Assembly: GCF_034424315.1 (NCBI RefSeq)
Contig: NZ_CP139972.1
Location: forward strand, 6,332,501-6,396,500
Length of the DNA stretch: 64,000 bases
Origin: Chitinophaga sancti
GTDB lineage: Bacteria > Bacteroidota > Bacteroidia > Chitinophagales > Chitinophagaceae
Direction of reading: 5' to 3'
Every line of letters starts with the position of its first letter. Position 1 is the first letter of the stretch. Below are positions 11,476 to 19,988 of the stretch, one piece after another. The translations under genes and the position numbers were made by a program. The notes beneath the pieces are model-generated. The model worked only from the letters and a program-made list of their open reading frames with translations. It had not been told where the DNA came from and did not search any database.

Positions 11476-12138
11476 CTATCCGGCAATACCAGGCTTTTTC
11501 ATCAGCTCATTTTTATAACTGGCACCAATTGGAATTTCGGCCTGACCTATTTCCACCATGTTGCCATTGATAGAAGATATTTTAGACAAGTTCACGATAA
11601 AGGAACGATGCACCCGGAAAAATCTGTCAGCCGGCAACATGCCCTCGAACATTTTCAGGTGCATGCCGGCCAGTAATTTTTTATCAGTGGTAAATACAGT
11701 ACTGAAATCTTTTTCCGCCTCTACATAACGTATCTGGTCAAAGAGAATGCGCACCAGCCGGCTGTCCTGTTTGATGAAGATATAATCCACAAGGGGTGCA
11801 GCCGGTTGTGCAGGTTGAATAGTCTGCCTATCCCACACTTTTTGAATGGCCTGGTAAAAACGCTCGTAGGTAATGGGCTTAAGCAGGTAATCGACCGAGT
11901 TCAACTCAAACCCTTCCACCGCATAATTGTGATAAGCAGTGGTAAAAATAACCAGGGGCGGGTAGCGCAGTGAACGCAGGAAATCAGTACCGGTAATCAC
12001 CGGCATTTGAATATCCAGGAAGATCAGGTCTATTTTGTGTTCATGCAAGCCCTCATAGACTTCAGATGCATTCATACAACTTTTTACGATTGATAATCCA
12101 GGCGTGGCAGCAATATGATTACAGATGATATCCCTGTG
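11476..12138 (-). pseudogene. LytTR response regulator, 5'-truncated
   Basis: From about RDIICNHIAATPGL to the stop, this is a normal LytTR-type response regulator. It has the phosphoacceptor Asp in LIFLDIQMP, the KP switch region in LLKPIT, and a C-terminal LytTR DNA-binding domain (about the last 100 residues, with FFRVHRSFIVNLSKI). The usual N-terminal beta-strand with the acidic DDE pocket is missing. Upstream of RDII the frame runs on to an ATG at 12201, but those residues (MVKIAANDRLDKNFPF) are the antisense of the adjacent hydrolase fragment and resemble nothing in the family. The partner sensor kinase expected upstream is also gone. I call it a pseudogene; a residual folded protein is possible but could not be phosphorylated normally. 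Confidence 0.8.
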
Positions 12139-12706
12139 GCATACGGCCTTACAAAAAGGGAAGTTTTTATCCAAACGATCATTGGCGGCGATCTTTACCA
12201 AAGATAGAGGACCTTATGGGTATGGCTGGTTTATTGATTCGCTGTATGGCAAACTACGCATATCACACGATGGCAAAATTGCCGGTTATAAGAATATTCT
12301 CATCCGTTTTCCCCAGGATGATATATGCATTATTGCTTTAAGCAATGCCAATAGCAGTGGCGGAGACGTGATTGATAATATTATGAGCATCCTGTACCAC
12401 CAACCGCTGGCAAGGGCATTTGCCGACCTGCCGGTCATCAATATGCCGGATAGCATCAAGAAAGAATTCACTGGACTCTATAAATTCAGGAAAGAAGACA
12501 GCACACAGGTGCAGGTACATTTACAGGACAGCAACCTGTACATCCATATCCCTGGTAACAAGGAACAGCCATTACAGCTTGTAAAGCGAAATGTGTTCCG
12601 CGCAGGGAGTGCCCGCATCGAATTTATGCGTAATGACAAGGGTGCCATTTGGCAAATGTTGGTATACAGCCATGGTGAGATTATGGGCGTCGTTAAAATA
12701 CAATAA
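12122..12706 (+). pseudogene. serine hydrolase (beta-lactamase family), C-terminal fragment
   Basis: About 193 codons matching only the C-terminal part of a class C-like serine hydrolase of the periplasmic or secreted type. It carries the LWHTALQKGKFLSKRSL helix, YGYGWFID and the HDGKIAGYKN segment that corresponds to the HxG motif region, then a tail domain. The catalytic SxxK and YxN parts and the signal peptide are absent. A stop codon lies two codons before the ATG at 12125. It is joined head to head with the truncated response regulator, so both genes lost their 5' ends at one breakpoint (about 12127-12137). It is most likely non-functional. Confidence 0.8.
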
Positions 12707-12965
12707 GAGTAGTTAAGATTGGCCTTATCGCTTTATGGGAGCACTTTTCAGGGGGATGCTCTGCAAGAAACAGAAAATACTGAGCTAGGTATTGGCTTAC
12801 CTCTGTTTGGGCAAGCATTTGAAAATTAAAGGAATGTAAGTTCTGTGAAGTGCATACCACAATTACGGAAAGACGAGGGCCACTGTTAAGTAATTATGAA
12901 TTTGGTCTAAATGCTGGCGGTATACCTGTCATTGAGTAGTTATTAATGTAAGGAAACTCTCAATT

Positions 12966-14276
12966 ATGAAAAGGATATTACTCGTCGCGGCATCACTGAT
13001 GCTGGCATTCACAACTTTCGGCCAACAGTCAGGGCATGTCATCCTGATAACCATTGATGGCTTCAGACCCGACTTTTACCAGGATGCATCCTGGGGAATG
13101 GTTAACCTCCGTATGATGAAAGATAGCGGCAGCTATGCTGACGGTGTCAACAGCGTATTTCCAACGGTGACCTATCCCAATCATACCTCTCTCATCACAG
13201 GTGTTACACCGATGAAGCATGGCATTTACTACAACACACCTTACGAACCCAAGGGTGCTACCGGTGTCTGGTATTTTTACTATGATTCACTGAAAGTGCC
13301 CAGTCTGTGGGATGCGGTGCATAAAGCAGGTAAGAAATCTGCCGCCATCATCTGGCCGGTATCTGTTCATGCTCCTGTTGACTACAACATTCCTGATGTA
13401 TGGCCATTGGGCAAGAATAATGACAGGAGAATAGCGGTAGCAGAAACTTCCACCCCGGCGAACTTATGGCAGGAAGTGCAGGACAGTGCTACCGGCAAGA
13501 TCCAGCCTGATGACTGGGCAATGAACAACGGGGAGCTGATCTTCGACGAGAACATTGCCAGGATCAGTGGCTACCTGATTCAGAAATATAAACCCGCTTT
13601 TGTGACCTTGCACCTCCCTTGTACGGATCACTACGAACACCAGATTGGCCGCGATGGCTACCTGGTCAGGAAATCAGTATCCGGTGCTGACAGGGCGATC
13701 GGTACTATCCTGGAAGCGGTACAAAGAGCTGGTATTGCAGACAGTACTACCATTATTGTTACCGGCGACCATGGGTTTGTGAATATTGAAAAGTCATTTA
13801 ATCCCAATGTGTTGCTGGCTAAAAACAATATCAGGGCGCAGTTCCATGCCTCCGGTGGTTCCGCCTTCCTGCATCTGGAAGATCAGCATGATAAGGCGAC
13901 AGTGGATAAAGTAGTTGCGATACTGAAAGCCTTGCCTGCTGATCAGCAGAAGATGTTCAGAATACTGGATCGTCAGCAACTGGATAAAATTGGCGCTGAT
14001 CCAAATGCGGCGATGGCAATTACTGCATTAGGCCATGTAACCATTGGTGGTGCCAGGAAAGGGGAGTTGGTAAAAGCGGCTAAGGGCGGTACCCATGGTT
14101 ACTATCCTGACTTCAGGGAGATCCAGACGGGTTTTGTAGCCTATGGTGCCGGCATCAGGAAGGGCGGCCATGTAAAGGAGATGAATGTTATTGATGTAGC
14201 ACCAGTAATTGCTGAATTATTGAAACTCGATTTAGGCAAGGTTGATGGTAAAGTACCTGCGGGTGTATTAAAATAA
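12966..14276 (+). CDS. secreted nucleotide pyrophosphatase/phosphodiesterase (alkaline phosphatase superfamily)
   Basis: A 436-aa protein with a signal peptide (MKRILLVAASLMLAFTTFGQ) and the zinc-enzyme fold of the NPP family. The features are ITIDGFRPDFY (first zinc Asp), the nucleophile region FPTVTYPNHTSLITG (Thr nucleophile), DHYEHQIG (Asp and His ligands), TGDHGF (Asp and His) and GGTHGYYPD (final His). Members hydrolyse nucleotide or other phosphodiester and pyrophosphate bonds in the periplasm or outside the cell. The real substrate cannot be read from sequence. It is monocistronic, with a terminator at 14296. Confidence 0.92.
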   Translation: MKRILLVAASLMLAFTTFGQQSGHVILITIDGFRPDFYQDASWGMVNLRMMKDSGSYADGVNSVFPTVTYPNHTSLITGVTPMKHGIYYNTPYEPKGATGVWYFYYDSLKVPSLWDAVHKAGKKSAAIIWPVSVHAPVDYNIPDVWPLGKNNDRRIAVAETSTPANLWQEVQDSATGKIQPDDWAMNNGELIFDENIARISGYLIQKYKPAFVTLHLPCTDHYEHQIGRDGYLVRKSVSGADRAIGTILEAVQRAGIADSTTIIVTGDHGFVNIEKSFNPNVLLAKNNIRAQFHASGGSAFLHLEDQHDKATVDKVVAILKALPADQQKMFRILDRQQLDKIGADPNAAMAITALGHVTIGGARKGELVKAAKGGTHGYYPDFREIQTGFVAYGAGIRKGGHVKEMNVIDVAPVIAELLKLDLGKVDGKVPAGVLK

Positions 14277-14295
14277 GCGCGCCAAAATATCTTGA

Positions 14296-14330
14296 AAAGG
14301 GAAGCTGGTCAACGCCTTCCCTTTATTTTT
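14296..14330 (+). terminator. terminator after the phosphodiesterase gene
   Basis: Perfect 9-bp stem AAAGGGAAG (14296-14304) with CTTCCCTTT (14316-14324), an 11-nt loop, then ATTTTTT. It lies 20 nt after the stop at 14276 and insulates the restriction-modification island that starts at 14433. Confidence 0.88.
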
Positions 14331-14432
14331 TGGCCGCTGTTTTTGCTAAAAAAATTAGCTTAACTTAGCACCCCTTTTCCTATATTTATAACGCAGGTTT
14401 TAGGAGGAGACTTTCAATAAAACAATCAGGAA

Positions 14433-16055
14433 ATGGGAATTTCAGAAAATAATGTAGTGTCACAACTTGATTTGTTAGTTAATGAAAAACTAGAGAAGCT
14501 CCCATCTTTAGAACGAAAGAAGATCTTAGGCCAGGTATTTACTCCGGATATACTTGCCGGATTTATGGCCTCAATTATTAAAAAAGAGTTACAGCCCGCA
14601 CACACCATATTGGATCCTTGTATTGGTCCAAATTCATTTTTCTCCCATTTCGAAGATCCTGGATTCAACCCTTCTCTGCTGGGCATTGAAGTGGATAAAA
14701 CTTTGATCACACCCGCCATTGAGGCCTTTTTTAAAGCGCCAGACAGGCAGTTGGTAATAGATAGTTTTCTGAGTTATCCATTGTCAAACAAGTTTGATTT
14801 TGTTATTCAGAACCCTCCATACGTTCGCCAGGAATTATTGGTAAAGGGAATCAACACCAAAGAGATAGCGGCCGAAAGTATTGGTGCAGAGATAGCAGAT
14901 CAGATACCTTCTCAATCGAACCTCTACGTTTATTTCCTGATAAAGGCCATCCTGCATCTGAAGGATAACGGCCTAATGGTAGCCGTTATTTATGATAGCT
15001 GGTTATATAATTCCTTTGGAAAGGCTTTAAAGAGCCTGCTGACAAGTTTGGGGAGTGTGAATAATATCTATCATTTTAAGAAAGATGCTTTTCCTGATGC
15101 AGAGGTAGGAGCTACAATTATTGAATTTCGTAAGAAGAGGACGAATGAGCCAGTGAATTATTATGTAAGGGATTCAATACAAAACATGGGGTCCTTAAAA
15201 GACTTTATGAACCTTCACCCTGTCAGTATCCCCCAAAGCGATTTTGCTACCTTCAATTTTAATGATAGTAGCAGTATCCTTTTCGATAACGACCTTTTTG
15301 CTCTCCTGGGCCATATATCAAAACAACCTATACAAAGGGGGATTTCCTCCATTGCAAATGTTCACTTCTTACATGAAACAAAACGATTCAAAGAGGCCAT
15401 CCCGGTGATCAAGGATATTACAAAACTGCTGACCTATGGTTCCAATACGCATACTGCATATTTGCTGGCTTTAAAGGACACGGCCTCCGCAGCAACAATG
15501 CAATACCTGGAGCAGGTAAAAACACAGATCCTGGAAACTGCGGATGATAAATTGAAAGGTGTAAAAGACAAAATTCGTAAAGGGGGAAACTGGTTTAAGA
15601 TCAACCTGAAGGCGCCCGGGAATTTCATATTTAACTATTATCTGAGAAATAATATTGATTTTATCTTTAACGAAGATCAATTACACGCGTCAGATAACTT
15701 TTATATTCTTAGCATCCCTGAAGAACCACTCGTTCATTTAGCAATATTAAATTCCAGTTTTACAAGGATTTCTGTTTTGCGCAAATCAAGAAGTCAGGGC
15801 GGTGGCCTGCGTAAAATTCAGTTGTATGAGTTTACAGAAGTTCCTGTTATGAAGATAGATGCGCTTTCAAAAAGCGCGGTAGCAAAACTGGGCAAACTGG
15901 GGGCAGATTTAAAAGGACAAAACCGTTATAACGGAGACGACAAGGAGATAATCAGCAACATTGATAAATTACTATTAGCGGAGTACAACCGCATTGCAGA
16001 TCACAACGTGACATTGGAAGATTTACAGGCAGAACTAAAAAGATATATCAACTAA
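14433..16055 (+). CDS. N6-adenine DNA methyltransferase (Eco57I/type II class)
   Basis: A 540-aa protein. The N-terminal GQVFTP (residues 33-38) and motif I DPCIGPNSF (61-69) form the AdoMet site. GIEVD (84-88) is motif II, and the catalytic motif IV is NPPY (127-130), which marks N6-adenine methylation. The C-terminal half, with K/S/R-rich GGGLRKIQLYEF near 455-470, is the probable target-recognition region. It has no nuclease domain of its own. The stop is one base before the next gene, so it is translated with it. This is the first gene of a three-gene restriction-modification operon. The island is more AT-rich than the flanking genes, consistent with acquisition by transfer. Recognition sequence unknown. 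Confidence 0.9.
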   Translation: MGISENNVVSQLDLLVNEKLEKLPSLERKKILGQVFTPDILAGFMASIIKKELQPAHTILDPCIGPNSFFSHFEDPGFNPSLLGIEVDKTLITPAIEAFFKAPDRQLVIDSFLSYPLSNKFDFVIQNPPYVRQELLVKGINTKEIAAESIGAEIADQIPSQSNLYVYFLIKAILHLKDNGLMVAVIYDSWLYNSFGKALKSLLTSLGSVNNIYHFKKDAFPDAEVGATIIEFRKKRTNEPVNYYVRDSIQNMGSLKDFMNLHPVSIPQSDFATFNFNDSSSILFDNDLFALLGHISKQPIQRGISSIANVHFLHETKRFKEAIPVIKDITKLLTYGSNTHTAYLLALKDTASAATMQYLEQVKTQILETADDKLKGVKDKIRKGGNWFKINLKAPGNFIFNYYLRNNIDFIFNEDQLHASDNFYILSIPEEPLVHLAILNSSFTRISVLRKSRSQGGGLRKIQLYEFTEVPVMKIDALSKSAVAKLGKLGADLKGQNRYNGDDKEIISNIDKLLLAEYNRIADHNVTLEDLQAELKRYIN

Positions 16056-16056
16056 T

Positions 16057-18876
16057 ATGCTACAGCTCTGGTATAATTCAGAAGAAGTTGCAGGCTTTCA
16101 CCCACCTGTAGAACAGGCATTGACGAACGCATTAGTGAAGTGTGGTTATGATAATATTGCGGAGATTGTCCATCATCCCAAGATCCCGAATAGTACAATT
16201 ATCCCCGATTTCGCGATCAGGCTAAAAGCGAATCAGCAATATATATTCATTTGTGAGGTGAAGCGGACGGAAAGAGATGTAGAGTCACAACGTTACCAGA
16301 ATCAAACCCGGTCTTATGTTACCGATTACGGTATGCATTGGGCAAGTGGATATCATAAGTACTATTGCATTACCAATATCGAAAGACTGATTCTTTTTGC
16401 TGATAGGAGCGGTCCTTTGACTACCTGTGTATTAAAAGGCAATCCCCGCCAGCATACTAAGTTTAATCCTGTCAATAGGGATGCATCTGCTGCCGTGGAT
16501 GACTTGCAGGCAACTTTTGAACAGATATTCCCCCTTATATTCAATAGGACGAATCCTGACTGGGATAATAATTGGGAGCCTATCATAGATAGTTTTCACA
16601 AAAACTATTTAGCGTTAAAAAATACGCTGAGGTATCCCGATACGGTATCAACTGAGCTTTCATTATATGAATTATTCAGGCTGCTTGCCTACGCATATTT
16701 AAAAGAATATTACACTGTCAAAAGGGATCCTAATGGTAAGTTTTTTCGCGGCTATCCCGCGGGTAATGTAACATTAGACCAGTTTGTGAATAGCCTGAGG
16801 AACAACTATGATAAGATCATTCAATTAGATTTTCGCCAGATTTTCTCTAATCATCCGAATCAGGGGCAGCGCTTATTCCCTGAAAACCTTTCAGCTAACT
16901 ACCTGCAATATTTCAGGGATTTAATTCAATGTCTCACTCAGTATAGCCCTGCCGCGGTGGCAGATAATTCCTCCCCATCCTATGTCTTTAATTTACTGAC
17001 ATCGAAGATTTATGAGAAACTGGAGTTACACAGCAAGGGGAAGGTGATGTCGGATGCAGAGTTATCCAACCTGCTCGCCACATTGTGCATAGATACTGAT
17101 GATGTTAAAGTGTTGGATCCGGGTTGTGGAGACGGGGCATTGCTGGATGCGGCATATGATCAGATCAGCTTATTGGCTACCACAGGTAATCATGTAAAAA
17201 CGCATAATCAGATATTATCCCAGGTTGAAGGGATAGAGATAGATCCATTTTTATCTCAGCTGGCAGCATTCAGACTATTATCCAAAAACTTAATTCAGAC
17301 AAATAACACGACCCAGGCAAATGTGTTGATAGGGGATATGTTTCAACATCCAGGTGCCGGGCAGTATGATGCAGTGCTGATGAATCCTCCATTTCTAAGG
17401 AATGATAATCACGTTGCACCAATTACCACTGCTGATAAAACAAGAATGCTCACCGCTATCAATGCTACTGGTGTTAACAACTTTGTTTTGGATGCGAAGC
17501 AGCCGAACCTATATTATTACTTTACGAATTATAGCTGGCACTACCTGAAAAATAATGGGAAGGCGGGATTGATATTAATGACCAAATTTCTGAATAATGA
17601 AGATGGTGAGCATTTGAAGGCGTTTATTCTGGATAAGGTGGAGGCGATTATTACCTATCCACGGAAATATTTCCAGGAGTTTGTGGTAACTACAGCAATA
17701 GTGATTTTGAAAAAAGGGAACAATTCAGCAAATGTATCCTTCCTGAGAATTACGGATGAAAATATCCTCTCATCTCCGGAAATGGTAAAAGGGATACTGG
17801 AGCTGGGGCAGGATACCGTTACTGGTGCCTATAAATTACGTTCGGTGCCAAGAAGCAGCCTTGTGCCTGCTGAGAACTGGACGAATTACCTAAATGAAGA
17901 AAAGTACGACCGTTTACTTAGCTTACCTTTTTTAAATCCTATTAAGCATCATTTCGCTGATGTGTCAAGAGGTGGGGCCGAATCTGCCGGTGGATCTAAA
18001 ATTATCTTCCCGGAACTGGATGTAAATACAAACCAATATTTTGGATGGGGAGCGCCATTGAGTGCTGCTCAAAAAAAGGCCGATACTGCAAGGTCTAGGA
18101 TTAATTTCTCCTCTTTACTGAATGTGAGAATAGGGGCGGGTATTCAAAATAACTTTACCCGGAGAGCTTATTTCCTGACGATACAGGATCTCAATTTAGA
18201 AAAAGCATTACATTTCCCGTCTTTAACCGATAAAAATCAGGCCAATGGGTTGCCGGTCAATTTCCAAAGCGATTTTGGATTAATACAGCTGTATGACGAT
18301 GGTACAAATGAGTTTGGCCTGGATAAATGGCGGAGGATCGTGAATAATGCTTTTAATAGTACATTTGTTGCCAAAATTTTAATACCGAGAGCAGACAGGA
18401 CAAAGCATGTGGTATATTATAATCCTTATAATCAGGCCATCACACTTTCGACTAATTTCTTTTACTGCAATGATCTGAGAAATCATCATCAAACAGTAAA
18501 CCAGGAATTGCAATACCAGTTTGTCTCCGCTTTTTTACTTTCCGCCTTTGGGCAGGTCCAGTTTGAGTTAAATGCTAACAACCAGGAAGGCCTCCGAAAG
18601 CTTGAAGGTTTTCAAATAGAACGCTTTAAAATTCCTGATCTGTCAATAATCAGCCAGGCAGAATTTAGCGCAGTAGCCACCGAATTTAGAAATATAAGTA
18701 TAGCTAATGCAGCGTTCAGCGGTGAGGAAGGTTTGAATACTCCCCGGAGAAATTTAGACCTGGCAATAGGTACCGTTCTTTTTTCGCGCAACAATCTCGG
18801 CTTTGCCAGCCCTGCCGATATGGTAGATTATTTTGAATTATTTTTAGCAGATTTAGTAGAGGATAGAAGAATATGA
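16057..18876 (+). CDS. type IIG-like restriction/modification protein: PD-ExK nuclease fused to N6-adenine methyltransferase
   Basis: A 939-aa protein. The N-terminal domain has the PD-(D/E)xK nuclease signature, Pro50-Asp51 followed by Glu67-Val-Lys69 (IIPDFAIRL ... FICEVKRTE), of the type I R / restriction class. A helical linker (about 160-340) leads to an N6-adenine methyltransferase with motif I LDPGCGDGALL (about 352-362) and motif IV NPPF (443-446). The last 300-350 residues are the probable DNA-recognition domain. This one-chain nuclease plus methylase plus specificity order is that of type IIG enzymes. It starts one base after the first methylase stop and overlaps the cytosine methylase by ATGA (18873-18876). 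No helicase or translocase motif is visible, which speaks against type I or III. Confidence 0.85.
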   Translation: MLQLWYNSEEVAGFHPPVEQALTNALVKCGYDNIAEIVHHPKIPNSTIIPDFAIRLKANQQYIFICEVKRTERDVESQRYQNQTRSYVTDYGMHWASGYHKYYCITNIERLILFADRSGPLTTCVLKGNPRQHTKFNPVNRDASAAVDDLQATFEQIFPLIFNRTNPDWDNNWEPIIDSFHKNYLALKNTLRYPDTVSTELSLYELFRLLAYAYLKEYYTVKRDPNGKFFRGYPAGNVTLDQFVNSLRNNYDKIIQLDFRQIFSNHPNQGQRLFPENLSANYLQYFRDLIQCLTQYSPAAVADNSSPSYVFNLLTSKIYEKLELHSKGKVMSDAELSNLLATLCIDTDDVKVLDPGCGDGALLDAAYDQISLLATTGNHVKTHNQILSQVEGIEIDPFLSQLAAFRLLSKNLIQTNNTTQANVLIGDMFQHPGAGQYDAVLMNPPFLRNDNHVAPITTADKTRMLTAINATGVNNFVLDAKQPNLYYYFTNYSWHYLKNNGKAGLILMTKFLNNEDGEHLKAFILDKVEAIITYPRKYFQEFVVTTAIVILKKGNNSANVSFLRITDENILSSPEMVKGILELGQDTVTGAYKLRSVPRSSLVPAENWTNYLNEEKYDRLLSLPFLNPIKHHFADVSRGGAESAGGSKIIFPELDVNTNQYFGWGAPLSAAQKKADTARSRINFSSLLNVRIGAGIQNNFTRRAYFLTIQDLNLEKALHFPSLTDKNQANGLPVNFQSDFGLIQLYDDGTNEFGLDKWRRIVNNAFNSTFVAKILIPRADRTKHVVYYNPYNQAITLSTNFFYCNDLRNHHQTVNQELQYQFVSAFLLSAFGQVQFELNANNQEGLRKLEGFQIERFKIPDLSIISQAEFSAVATEFRNISIANAAFSGEEGLNTPRRNLDLAIGTVLFSRNNLGFASPADMVDYFELFLADLVEDRRI

Positions 18877-19982
18877 GTAAAACAAAAGTAGTTAGCCTGT
18901 TTTCCGGGTGCGGAGGTTTGGACTTAGGTTTCATACATGCAGGCTATGATGTGATCTGGGCAAATGATTTTCTGAAAGATGCCTGTGAAACATATAAAAG
19001 GAACCTGGGTGATCATATCGTTCATGGAGATATTAATACCATAAAAGTCGAAGATATCCCCCAGGCAGATGTGCTGGTGGGGGGCCCGCCCTGCCAGTCA
19101 TTTTCCCTGGTAGGAAAACGCGATCCCAATGATGAACGTTCCAACCTGGTATGGTCTTATCTGAACGTGTTGAAGCATGTACATCCTAAAATCTTCCTGC
19201 TGGAAAACGTTACAGGCATCCTATCCGCTAAAAACCCCGATGGCACCAGGGTCATTGATAACCTCATTGCCGCCTTTGAGGAACTGGGCTACAAAACTTC
19301 TGTCAATAAACTGAATGCTGCCGACTATGGCGTACCGCAAAGAAGACAAAGGGTATTTATAGTTGGTAACAGGATCGGTAAGACGATCGATAAACCATCT
19401 CCAACTAACTCTGAAGACGGAAACGAATTACCCCGCTGGGTCAGCGCTTACGAAGCATTGTCAGATTTGCCTGAAACCAATGAAACGGGCGTTTTTAACT
19501 ATATAAAAGACACGGACAATGACTACCAGAGACTAATGCGGAAAGCAGCGGATGGTCCAGGTACTCTTCACATAACACCTTATGCCAGCGCAAAGGACAA
19601 TGAACTAATCCGTCACATTCCTCCCGGAGGGAACTACGTGAATGTGCCTGATGCCGTGGCTACGCAAAGAATATTAAACTTTAAGAAAACAGGTGGCCGT
19701 ACCACCACCTACGGCAGACTCAGTGAAGATAAACCTTCCTATACATTGAATACCCACTTCAACAGACTGAATGTGGGCTGTAATATTCATTATAGAACGG
19801 ATCGCCTGATCAGTCTCAGAGAAGGACTGAGGATTCAGTCTTTTCCGGACGATTTCCAGGTGTATTCATCCAATAAAAGAAACTATTACGTGCAGATAGG
19901 AAACGCAGTACCCCCGCTCTTAGGCCAGGCCTGGGCAGCGTATTTCAAACCTTTCTTGAAAGCGAAAAAGCAGACAACATAG
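18873..19982 (+). CDS. C5-cytosine DNA methyltransferase
   Basis: A 369-aa protein with all main C5-MTase motifs: motif I SLFSGCGGLDLGF (8-20), motif IV GGPPCQSFS (70-78) with catalytic Cys74, motif VI ENVTG (about 117), motif VIII QRRQRVFIVG, and motifs IX/X ending in YVQIGNAVPPLLG. The variable region between VIII and IX is the target-recognition domain. It methylates cytosine at position 5 in a short DNA site that I cannot predict. Its start codon overlaps the stop of the nuclease-methylase gene, so it belongs to the same operon. It converges with lanB only 6 nt away. A cytosine MTase coupled to a two-MTase adenine system is an unusual combination. Confidence 0.94.
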   Translation: MSKTKVVSLFSGCGGLDLGFIHAGYDVIWANDFLKDACETYKRNLGDHIVHGDINTIKVEDIPQADVLVGGPPCQSFSLVGKRDPNDERSNLVWSYLNVLKHVHPKIFLLENVTGILSAKNPDGTRVIDNLIAAFEELGYKTSVNKLNAADYGVPQRRQRVFIVGNRIGKTIDKPSPTNSEDGNELPRWVSAYEALSDLPETNETGVFNYIKDTDNDYQRLMRKAADGPGTLHITPYASAKDNELIRHIPPGGNYVNVPDAVATQRILNFKKTGGRTTTYGRLSEDKPSYTLNTHFNRLNVGCNIHYRTDRLISLREGLRIQSFPDDFQVYSSNKRNYYVQIGNAVPPLLGQAWAAYFKPFLKAKKQTT

Positions 19983-19988
19983 CTGAGA

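Noticed and set aside
12139..12201. N-terminal extension of the response regulator up to an ATG at 12201
   Set aside because: These codons are antisense to the conserved hydrolase segment (KFLSKRSLAAIFTKD) and do not resemble a receiver domain, so they are a by-product of the junction.
12710..12829. About 38 open codons ending in ELGIGLPLFGQAFEN after the hydrolase fragment
   Set aside because: It has protein-like composition but no start codon and no recognisable family. Too short to call a gene or a remnant.
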